Below, piece by piece: positions 19,659 through 27,445 of a stretch of DNA of 27,445 nt. Within the stretch, counting starts at the first letter, position 1; each line of letters starts with the position of its first letter. The position numbers and the translations under genes are program-made. The notes below the pieces were generated by a model. The model was not told where the DNA came from and ran no database searches. It saw nothing but the letters and a program-made list of their open reading frames with translations. Source of the DNA: an uncultured Collinsella sp. GTDB lineage: Bacteria; Actinomycetota; Coriobacteriia; Coriobacteriales; Coriobacteriaceae. Location: positions 1 through 27,445 of the forward strand of contig CATYDM010000027.1 of the NCBI GenBank assembly GCA_958405195.1, in the 5' to 3' direction.

Positions 19659-22600
19659 GGCTACCACCTCGATCTTGATCGCGATGGCGACGAGCATGCA
19701 TCCATGTCGCAGCAAAACACAGCATCGAAGCACCAGCTAAATACGTCATAGTCAAACCAGCCCCGCCCGCCTCAGGTAGCGTAGTCGAGTACCTGTTGGT
19801 AAAGGTCGGCGGGGTCGAGGAACCCTCGCCATAGGTGACGGTGGTGTCGAGCTGATTCGTACCGTTGACCACGTTAACCGTGACCCTATACTCGGTCCTG
19901 TCATAGGTGATGTGATCCTTGACATTGTTCTCGGCGCCCTCGGGGACGACCTCAGAGATGGTATAAGTATAGGTATCGGCCTTGTTGTAGTCGACGTTGA
20001 AGGAGACGTTGCCCATGGCATCGTTGGTCACCGTTTGGAGCACCCTGTCCTTGTCATCCTTGAGCGCGAACGAGAACTGACCTTCCTTGAACGTTCCGCC
20101 TGCGAGCACCTTCTCTGCGTTAATAACCGCCTTGCCCGTCATGCGGTTGTCGTAGACCCAGATCTCGTCCTTCTTTGTATCGTCGATGATCTCCGCACCG
20201 TCGACGATGTCCTTTGCCTTAGTTAGCGCAGCCTGATAATCCTTGTCGCTCGCGCTGCCCTTGAGCATGATCCACGTGGGATCGGCCTTGGCATAGCCAA
20301 CAGGCGCCTTGGTCTCCACGAGCTGATAGAGCACGCAATTACTCATCTTCTTGTCGCTTGTGCCGAACGAGATTTTGCCGTTGGCGTCGGTGGGGACGTC
20401 GATCGCGGCCTCGTCAAACGGCGTTCTGGCGTTCTCTACATTTCCGTCATCCGCAACCTGGCCCATATCCACGCTGTAGAGTGTGAACTTCGCCCCCTCG
20501 AGCGTCGCGCCGACCTGCTGGGCGTCGTACTTGGTCATCGTGATGCTGTAGCCGTTGCCGCCCGCGCTGGCGGATGCATTTTGAATCTTCCATTTTTGCT
20601 CGTCGATCGCCGAACCCTCCGTCACCCCCGCAAGCTCGGCGGTGTTGGAAAGGGACACCTCTTCGCCGGGGTTTCCGGTCGGGATAACCTCATACTCGAC
20701 CTTGAGGTATTTCCCGTCGGGCACCTCAAGAGTCAACTTCGTACGCGAGCCAGATTCATCCTTGACTTGCTCCATCTTCGACGAATAGTCCTTATCAGCC
20801 AGCGGTGACCAGGCACCATTCACCTGCTCATAGACCTTAAGCGTCGACGGCACCAGCGCGCACTTGGCATCCATGGTATCGACGAGCTCAAGGAAGTCGG
20901 TGCCATTTTTAAGGGCAACGGCAGACTCGTTAACAAGAATGGTGTATTTGATGCGATTGCTATTGGCAACCTGCTCGCCGGACTTTTTGATGACGTTGTT
21001 CTTAATGATGACGTCACCTTTACCGGAATCGAACTGTTTAACTCCTGACCCCGCGCTGGCCTTGTTGGTGAACTTCACCTCGTTTGTGGAGGTATCGAGC
21101 TCACCGCGCTTGACCGCCGTCTTGTACGTGAGCTTTGCGTAGCCGGCATAGCTTTCAAGCTCAGTCGTGGGGATGGAGAAGGTGACCGTATTGCCGTTGC
21201 GGCTGACGTTGTCGGCGGCGAGCGTCCGACCCGTAACGACCTCCTTGGCCTCGCCTCCGCGATGAAGCCCCGTATGTTTATCATAGGGGTTCTGCACGAG
21301 CGTATACTTTGCGGAATTCGCAACATAGCTCATACCATCCGGAAGGCTATCAACGATATTCAGCGGTTTCCCGCCCAGCTTTCCAGCTCCATAGTATTCG
21401 AACTCGCCATTTGCGCCCTTATTACCCTTTTGGCGGTTTGCATACACCGTCCAGTCGACGATCCAGGCGCCCTTCTCATCCGAGCCGTCAACGGTATGCC
21501 AATCGAAGTTCTCAACCCAAGACACCTCCGACTCCGCTTCCGGCTTCTCGACCGCGGGCATCGTTTCTCGGTTGACAACGTACTTGATGGGTTCGGTGAA
21601 CGGCCACTGTAGTCTCAGGCCCGGTGCTTCGACCGCTGCGAAGTTTGAGTACCAGCCCGACAGCGCTTCTGATGTGGTGTCGTAGGTGATAACGGCGTAG
21701 TCCTCGTTCTCGAGAGCGGCTTTCACGTTGTCGGTAACGATGATTTTGAGGTCGTAGTTTTTCTTTGTTTCATTACCCGGATAGCTGGTCGTTGGTCTCC
21801 AGTCGGTGCCCGGAACCAGCTCGGTATTGCCGATTTTAATGGTAATGGAGCTTTCGTCGACGCCAAGTTTCTGCGACCATGCCGACTGAAACGTGTCCTT
21901 CACCGTCACCTCGCCTGGATGGGCCGCATTGACGATCGCCTTCAGCGCGACCTTCGTCTCCCACGTCGCCCTGCCCGTCGTCGCCGCCTCATCGTATCTC
22001 ACGAGCCTCTTGGTGATCGGCACAACACCCGTCAGCTGCGGCGTGAAACTGCCATCATCCGTACCGGAAACGGAACCTTTGCGCTCGATGGTCGCGCTGT
22101 TGCGCACGGTGTCGTACGAGCTCGTATCGTTCATCTTGGTGTGATAAACGATGCAGTAGGTGGCGTACTTATCCTCAAGGTTGTTCGGGAACGTATAGGA
22201 AAAGAAATTATCCTTAGGTTCAAGTTTTCTTTCACAAATCTTGACTCCGCTCGCCTCCGAGTCGCCTTTGTAAACCGTAAAGTTGCCCGTATACGTCTGT
22301 TTTCCGTCCAGATTATCGGTGAACATGTATCCGCTCATGTCGGTCTTGAGCTTGCCTTGGTTGAGCTTGACCGTCCACTTGATGTCCGACGGCGTGCCTG
22401 AGCCATTGGACTTCTTGATCATGTCATAGCCGAATGTAACAGGCTCAGCCGTAGCTGTTCTGTTATCGCTGTCGCTTGAGCCAGCCCAATTCCACGTTGC
22501 CTTATTCTCAGCTTTGATCAAATCGCCGCCGTTCGCGGCAACGCCGCTCTTCAGCACCGTATCGTACGTGATCGTGTGGTTGCCCCGGGAAAGGTTGCCC

Positions 22601-23394
22601 AGGCTGTCGAGGGTTACGACCTGGCCGTCGATCATCGGCTGGGAGTCAAGCTTCTTGCCGTCGAGCTTGAAACTGTCGTTCACAAAGTCGAAGTTGTCGC
22701 CCAGCGTATCAGTGAAGCTAACGTCCGTAGCATACGACTCTACGGTAAGCGTAACAGTCCAGGTAACCTTGGCCACGCCATCTGCGCCCTGGGAGAAGGT
22801 CCCCGACTTCGTCCCCGTGACTTTGCCGTCCTTGATAGGGATTTTGATCGTTCCCGCACCAGGAAACACGACAGATGCGTTGCCACCAGAACCGACATTC
22901 TTGTTTTTAAGCTGGAACGAGAAGTTTGCCGCGACATGAATGTTCGCAGGATTCCGTTCAAGCCAGCCCTTGTCAAACGTAAAGACAACCTTATTACCTT
23001 CGATCTTCCACGTGCCAGCTTGGGCGGCAGAAGATTCCGGACCCTCCATGAGGTTGCCACCTGCGTCATCAACGACGATGGTGCCTGGCAGCTCATAGAC
23101 AGCGATGTTGTTCCCAGACGAAGGCGCCTTACCGCTTTTAAATTGTGCCGAAAAAGCTCCGTAGAGCTTCGAAGTAGACGTTACGGCAGTATCACCCAAA
23201 GGCTTATTATGGTCCTCATCGGTATACAGCTTGACCTCAACCGTTGCCGTATCGCCGTTGATCTCAATCGGCGTCGGCGTCGTCGCATCCTCAGCGCACA
23301 CGGGGGCTGCACCGTGAAAAACTGCGGCGGTGAGGCTAATCAAAATGAAGATCAGGGCCGCCATACCCAGCGACCGTGAGCGGTGTGCGTTCAT
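19651..23394 (-). CDS. Large multidomain LPxTG-type adhesin/pilus subunit
   Basis: This 1247-residue surface protein has a signal peptide (residues 1-34, ending near PVCA). At least five related beta-rich modules of about 130-180 residues follow, each with a D-x-(L/F/M) strand (FTDTLGDNF about 223, FTDNLDGKQ about 353, VKDTFQSAW about 495, IVDSLPDGM about 677, LVDTMDAK about 831), as in isopeptide D2/collagen-adhesin-like domains. Next come a Cna_B/SpaA domain (ITMTKYDAQQ to LVETKAPVGYAKA, about 948-1045) and an FctA/T-antigen-type domain (KAVINAEKVLAGG to TFTNRY, about 1085-1198). The anchor is LPEAG at 1206-1210, then a hydrophobic helix and HARRHRDQDR. The ATG at 23394 follows AAGGGA. It is the first gene of a two-gene unit, overlapping the pilin gene. 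It is probably the tip or ancillary adhesin; the ligand is unknown. Confidence 0.9.
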   Translation of the reverse strand: MNAHRSRSLGMAALIFILISLTAAVFHGAAPVCAEDATTPTPIEINGDTATVEVKLYTDEDHNKPLGDTAVTSTSKLYGAFSAQFKSGKAPSSGNNIAVYELPGTIVVDDAGGNLMEGPESSAAQAGTWKIEGNKVVFTFDKGWLERNPANIHVAANFSFQLKNKNVGSGGNASVVFPGAGTIKIPIKDGKVTGTKSGTFSQGADGVAKVTWTVTLTVESYATDVSFTDTLGDNFDFVNDSFKLDGKKLDSQPMIDGQVVTLDSLGNLSRGNHTITYDTVLKSGVAANGGDLIKAENKATWNWAGSSDSDNRTATAEPVTFGYDMIKKSNGSGTPSDIKWTVKLNQGKLKTDMSGYMFTDNLDGKQTYTGNFTVYKGDSEASGVKICERKLEPKDNFFSYTFPNNLEDKYATYCIVYHTKMNDTSSYDTVRNSATIERKGSVSGTDDGSFTPQLTGVVPITKRLVRYDEAATTGRATWETKVALKAIVNAAHPGEVTVKDTFQSAWSQKLGVDESSITIKIGNTELVPGTDWRPTTSYPGNETKKNYDLKIIVTDNVKAALENEDYAVITYDTTSEALSGWYSNFAAVEAPGLRLQWPFTEPIKYVVNRETMPAVEKPEAESEVSWVENFDWHTVDGSDEKGAWIVDWTVYANRQKGNKGANGEFEYYGAGKLGGKPLNIVDSLPDGMSYVANSAKYTLVQNPYDKHTGLHRGGEAKEVVTGRTLAADNVSRNGNTVTFSIPTTELESYAGYAKLTYKTAVKRGELDTSTNEVKFTNKASAGSGVKQFDSGKGDVIIKNNVIKKSGEQVANSNRIKYTILVNESAVALKNGTDFLELVDTMDAKCALVPSTLKVYEQVNGAWSPLADKDYSSKMEQVKDESGSRTKLTLEVPDGKYLKVEYEVIPTGNPGEEVSLSNTAELAGVTEGSAIDEQKWKIQNASASAGGNGYSITMTKYDAQQVGATLEGAKFTLYSVDMGQVADDGNVENARTPFDEAAIDVPTDANGKISFGTSDKKMSNCVLYQLVETKAPVGYAKADPTWIMLKGSASDKDYQAALTKAKDIVDGAEIIDDTKKDEIWVYDNRMTGKAVINAEKVLAGGTFKEGQFSFALKDDKDRVLQTVTNDAMGNVSFNVDYNKADTYTYTISEVVPEGAENNVKDHITYDRTEYRVTVNVVNGTNQLDTTVTYGEGSSTPPTFTNRYSTTLPEAGGAGLTMTYLAGASMLCFAATWMHARRHRDQDRGGSRE

Positions 23395-23555
23395 AGTTGT
23401 CCCTTAATTCCTACAACACAGTGTGGAATACGGCGAATCGTCGGATCGAACACAAGCCTCACCATCAACGAGAACCTACCTAGCGCATTGCAAGAACCCA
23501 TTGGGGAACACCTTCTAAGACGGTTCGTCTATGCCACAATGCATAAAATATAATA

Positions 23556-23585
23556 TAGATACCAGTCATGTAAACCGCAGGTCAA
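23556..23585 (-). promoter_or_regulatory. Putative promoter of the surface-fibre locus
   Basis: On the minus strand TTGACC (23580-23585), an 18-base spacer and TATCTA (23556-23561) lie in a markedly AT-rich zone. It would give a leader of roughly 155 nt before the adhesin start at 23394. Other AT-rich -10 choices overlap (TATATT nearby), so the exact boxes are uncertain. Confidence 0.45.
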
Positions 23586-23622
23586 GAGGTCTTTTAATTT
23601 AATACCAGTTGATATTTACCTG

Positions 23623-23651
23623 TTGACAGTTTTGTATCAAAGCGGTTATAT
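23623..23651 (+). promoter_or_regulatory. Plus-strand promoter-like sequence facing typA 3' end
   Basis: TTGACA (23623-23628), a 17-base spacer and TTATAT (23646-23651) form a good sigma-70-type match directed away from the adhesin gene. No plus-strand protein gene lies downstream; the first landmark is the terminator at 23763-23797. Confidence 0.4.
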
Positions 23652-23708
23652 CCTGTGGAATTATGTATATGTTTAAACAACTTAACTTTGATCGGCAAGC
23701 CGGCGGGA

Positions 23709-23717
23709 GGGGGGGGG
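23709..23717 (+). repeat. Homopolymer G9 tract
   Basis: Nine consecutive G bases lie in the intergenic region, about 125 bp upstream of the putative adhesin promoter. Such tracts can change length by slippage; it is not inside a gene. Confidence 0.9.
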
Positions 23718-23733
23718 TAACCGCCCCCGCTGT

Positions 23734-23762
23734 GGTGCAGACGAACCCGTCCCCCTTGCACC
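23734..23762. repeat. GGTGCA...TGCACC bulged hairpin, REP-like
   Basis: GGTGCAGACG (23734-23743) pairs with CGTC (23748-23751) and, past a five-base bulge, TGCACC (23757-23762), with a four-base loop AACC. It abuts the terminator and resembles the hairpin at 17840-17860. Confidence 0.45.
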
Positions 23763-23799
23763 AAAAAGGGCGCCGACCATTACGGTCGGCGCCCTTTCT
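23763..23799. terminator. Bidirectional terminator after typA
   Basis: AAAGGGCGCCGACC (23765-23778) pairs perfectly over 14 bp with 23784-23797, with a 5-nt loop. T5 follows on the minus strand (23763-23767) and TTTCTTGTT on the plus strand. It is the terminator of typA, 27 nt past its stop. Confidence 0.92.
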
Positions 23800-23824
23800 T
23801 GTTAGACGTTATAAAGCCCAGCGC

Positions 23825-25663
<1,839 letters not shown>

Positions 25664-25780
25664 GTAGTTCCCCTATCTTCTATCTATATACAACCGGCAC
25701 GCGTATGCGGCCCGCCCAGCGATACAACGCTCAGCGGGAATATTGAGCCTTTTACCGAAAACTCGTTTATTTTAGCGATT

Positions 25781-26230
25781 TTAGATGAGAGGGGTTTCCT
25801 CACCTGCAGGTTCAGGGTCGCTCCACATAAAACCATCGCCGGCGCCCATGCCCTCATACAGCACATATGCCGAAAAACCACTCTCGAGCGTGGTTTCGAA
25901 GAAGCTCACGAGCAGAGCATCGTGATAGCCGCCGTCAATCTCGACGCAGCCGGTGTAGCCGATGGCATAGCGAGCGATACGGCCCAGGCCCTCGTCCTTA
26001 AGACCCATCTTGTGCTCGGAGATAAAGTTGGTGGCCGCCTCGAGGCACGCCTCTTCGCCATCCTCATCGAGCGCCGCCAGATAACGGTTGGAAGCGGCGT
26101 CCTCAATTGCCACGACCACGCCAGGGTTTTCACCGGCGGCAAGGTCGTCCAAGAACGCGCCGATCAGATCGCACACCATGGCGTCGAGCTCGGCGGAGAC
26201 GTTACCGGCGTCCTGCATATCCTGTGCCAT
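25781..26230 (-). CDS. Small acidic protein of unknown function
   Basis: I do not recognise this 149-residue soluble protein. It is strongly acidic, without signal peptide or membrane helix. Alternating helix and strand segments (DLIGAFLDDLAAG, GVVVAIEDAASNRYLAALDE, ACLEAATNFISEHKMGL, GRIARYAIGYTGCVEIDG, ALLVSFFETTLESGFSAYVL) suggest a compact alpha/beta fold. The ATG at 26230 has GGAAGG seven bases upstream. It lies 30 nt after the small membrane protein gene and is probably co-transcribed with it and the nuclease-family gene. Confidence 0.85.
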   Translation of the reverse strand: MAQDMQDAGNVSAELDAMVCDLIGAFLDDLAAGENPGVVVAIEDAASNRYLAALDEDGEEACLEAATNFISEHKMGLKDEGLGRIARYAIGYTGCVEIDGGYHDALLVSFFETTLESGFSAYVLYEGMGAGDGFMWSDPEPAGEETPLI

Positions 26231-26260
26231 CTTTAGACCTTCCCATCGAGTCTGGCGTCG

Positions 26261-26617
26261 TTACAGTTCTTGTGCCTCGGCGGCGATCTTAGCGGCAGCG
26301 TCGCGGGCGCGCATCATATCCATCGCGCGCTTGTCGAGTACCTTGATCTGACTGGTCAGCATGACCGCATCGACCACACCCCAGATCACGAGGCCCGTAG
26401 AGATCGAAAACCCAAGCGCACCAACTGTACCACGAAGGCGCGAGCAGATTGCCGCGACAAGGGCGGAGACGACAACCATCTTGATAAACGAGCCGCGGCG
26501 TTCGCGAAGCGTGCGGGCCTGCGTCACATAGGCAATGCGAGCCGCCTCAGAAGCCTCCGAGCGCATCTGGGCCTCGCGCGCAATGGCTGCCGCCTCAGCC
26601 GACATTCTGCCGGCCAT
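26261..26617 (-). CDS. Small two-helix membrane protein
   Basis: This 118-residue protein of no recognised family has a charged, helical N-terminus (SAEAAAIAREAQMRSEASEA), two adjacent membrane segments at about 46-59 and 64-87 (GALGFSISTGLVIWGVVDAV), and a charged helical C-terminus (DKRAMDMMRARDAAAKIAAE). Both ends are probably cytoplasmic, and the end helices may form coiled coils. The start is uncertain. I chose the ATG at 26617, which has GGAG nine bases upstream; another ATG at 26650 immediately follows the upstream stop (TAAATG) and would give 129 residues by coupled translation. Confidence 0.75.
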   Translation of the reverse strand: MAGRMSAEAAAIAREAQMRSEASEAARIAYVTQARTLRERRGSFIKMVVVSALVAAICSRLRGTVGALGFSISTGLVIWGVVDAVMLTSQIKVLDKRAMDMMRARDAAAKIAAEAQEL

Positions 26618-26650
26618 CAGCGAACACTCCGCAACCCCGCCGCTCCGCAT

Positions 26651-27151
26651 TTAGAAATCATCAGGGGAGAGCGTATGGACGAACTCGTCGAACTTCTCGA
26701 ACTCCTGCTCGTCGTCGACTTCCTCGGCGTGGGTAGAAACAGTGCCCAGGCGATTCATGATGTCATCCTCCACAAACATGGGAGCATTGCTGCGCACGGC
26801 AAGGGCAATGGCATCACTGGGGCGGGCGTCGATCTTGCGCTCCTCGCCATCGGCCAGCACGACGATCGTCGCGTAGAACACGGGCGGCTCGGCGCGGACG
26901 ATCTCGATGCGCTCGAGTTTGGCGCCCAGGGCGCCAACAGTATCGAGCAACAGGTCGTGGGTAATCGGGCGCTCGGCGCGGCCGCTATCGATGCCGCGGC
27001 TGATGGCAGCGGCTTCAAACGAACCAGTCTGAATGGAAAGGGAACGCAGTGGCGCGGGCGAGTCCGATTTACTGCTGCGCTCACGAAGCACGATAAGCGA
27101 TGGCACGGGACCGGCGGCCATGACGATGGTCTCTATGTCGACACGAACCAT
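26651..27151 (-). CDS. Bifunctional nuclease family protein (DUF151)
   Basis: This 166-residue protein matches the BFN/DUF151 family. The core is recognisable: APLRSLSIQTGSFEAAAISR, RPITHDLLLDTVGALGAKLE, PPVFYATIVVLADGEERKID, ARPSDAIALAVRSNAPMFVE. Plant members act as DNase/RNase; the role of bacterial members is poorly defined. An acidic C-terminal tail follows (AEEVDDEQEFEKFDEFVHTL). The ATG at 27151 has GGAGG six bases upstream; an upstream ATG would precede the ribosome site. It is the first gene of a probable unit with the small membrane protein and the acidic protein, behind a plausible promoter at 27209-27238. Confidence 0.92.
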   Translation of the reverse strand: MVRVDIETIVMAAGPVPSLIVLRERSSKSDSPAPLRSLSIQTGSFEAAAISRGIDSGRAERPITHDLLLDTVGALGAKLERIEIVRAEPPVFYATIVVLADGEERKIDARPSDAIALAVRSNAPMFVEDDIMNRLGTVSTHAEEVDDEQEFEKFDEFVHTLSPDDF

Positions 27152-27208
27152 GGAACACCTCCGGTACGTAGCGGTTAACACGCGGCAGCTCCACCGCATT
27201 GAATAGCT

Positions 27209-27238
27209 ATACTACCCAATCTTTCGCACAGCACACAA
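27209..27238 (-). promoter_or_regulatory. Putative promoter of the BFN-family gene
   Basis: On the minus strand TTGTGT (27233-27238), an 18-base spacer and TAGTAT (27209-27214) lie 58 bp upstream of the start codon and just after the tRNA terminator. Confidence 0.45.
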
Positions 27239-27264
27239 AACCAAAATGAGATTTATCGCAGACA

Positions 27265-27296
27265 AGAAAAAAGCCCCGAGGCAACGCCCCAGGGCT
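27265..27296 (-). terminator. Intrinsic terminator after tRNA-Ile
   Basis: On the minus strand an 11-bp stem with two G-U wobbles (27286-27296 with 27272-27282, loop GTT) is followed by a T-run (27266-27271). It ends the tRNA-Ala/tRNA-Ile transcript. Confidence 0.85.
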
Positions 27297-27310
27297 CTTC
27301 ACAGTTTTGA

Positions 27311-27387
27311 TGGTGGACCTGACAAGATTCGAACTTGTGACCTCCCGGTTATCAGCCGGACGCTCTAACCAACTGAGCTACAGGTCC
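27311..27387 (-). tRNA. tRNA-Ile (anticodon GAT)
   Basis: The acceptor GGACCTG (27381-27387) pairs with CAGGTCC. The anticodon loop CTGATAA sits on a CGG/CCG-rich stem; the D-loop is AGCTCAGTTGGTTAGAGC and the T-arm ACAAGTTCGAATCTTGT. CCA is encoded at 27311-27313. It reads AUC and AUU. Confidence 0.97.
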
Positions 27388-27391
27388 ATCA

Positions 27392-27445
27392 TGGTGGAGG
27401 TTAGGGGGATCGAACCCCTGACCTCAGGCTTGCAAAGCCCGCGCT
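27392..27445 (-). tRNA. tRNA-Ala (anticodon TGC), 5' end outside window
   Basis: The visible 3' part has CCA at 27392-27394, the acceptor strand AACCTCC, T-arm CAGGGGTTCGATCCCCCT and anticodon loop TTTGCAA on a GGCTT/AAGCC stem. The D-arm and 5' acceptor strand are cut off by the window edge. It lies upstream of tRNA-Ile on the same strand. Confidence 0.9.

Larger units (their letters stand above)
23658..23803 (+). ncRNA. Candidate small RNA between pilus locus and typA
   Basis: A transcript from the plus-strand promoter at 23623-23651 to the bidirectional terminator would be about 145 nt. It would contain a G9 tract with a nearby C5 run, a GGTGCAGACG stem-loop (23734-23762) and a 14-bp terminal hairpin with TTTCTTGTT. 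Nothing in it suggests a protein: the plus-strand reading frame that starts here only runs antisense through typA. Expression is unproven; the alternative is that promoter and hairpins are unrelated. Confidence 0.3.

Noticed and set aside
22576..23379. Plus-strand open frame opposite the adhesin N-terminus
   Set aside because: The minus-strand adhesin has signal peptide, domains and anchor; the opposite frame has none.

Overview
The window looks like a chromosomal segment of a high-GC gut actinobacterium of class Coriobacteriia, most likely Collinsella or a close relative. That placement is an inference from remembered protein character, the TTG/GTG starts, and the combination of core genes with an LPxTG-type surface locus; no database search was possible.

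Positions 1-14,900 are a long run of housekeeping genes, all on the minus strand. In transcription order they are rpsF-ssb-rpsR-rplI (one promoter at about 14,850, an intrinsic terminator after rplI), then dnaB, purA, purD, a Nudix hydrolase, an ABC exporter with a small membrane protein, and carA-carB. These cover ribosome assembly, DNA replication, purine synthesis (adenylosuccinate synthetase and GAR synthetase) and carbamoyl phosphate supply for pyrimidines and arginine.

Positions 14,778-15,880 are largely non-coding but dense in signals. They hold the rpsF promoter and leader hairpin, a cluster of DnaA-box-like 9-mers beside an AT-rich stretch, two tRNA-Ser genes each followed by a terminator, and a compact multi-hairpin element. 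That element carries an inverted 25-bp copy of the 3' end of the second tRNA-Ser gene. Transcription diverges from this interval: minus to the left, plus to the right.

Positions 15,881-17,822 (plus strand) encode a TRIC/UPF0126-type membrane protein and a secreted bactofilin-like protein with a multi-pass membrane domain. Positions 18,015-23,394 (minus strand) are a two-gene surface-fibre locus. The first gene encodes a 1247-residue multidomain adhesin ending in LPEAG, and the second a pilin-like isopeptide protein ending in MPSTG; the two genes overlap. No sortase is encoded in the window. The locus lies between two bidirectional terminators, each beside a GGTGC...GCACC hairpin. The 430-bp right flank also has an AT-rich promoter zone, a G9 tract and a possible small RNA.

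Positions 23,825-27,445 return to minus-strand core genes: typA/bipA, two small lineage-type proteins, a bifunctional-nuclease-family protein, and a tRNA-Ala/tRNA-Ile pair, with the Ala gene cut by the window edge.
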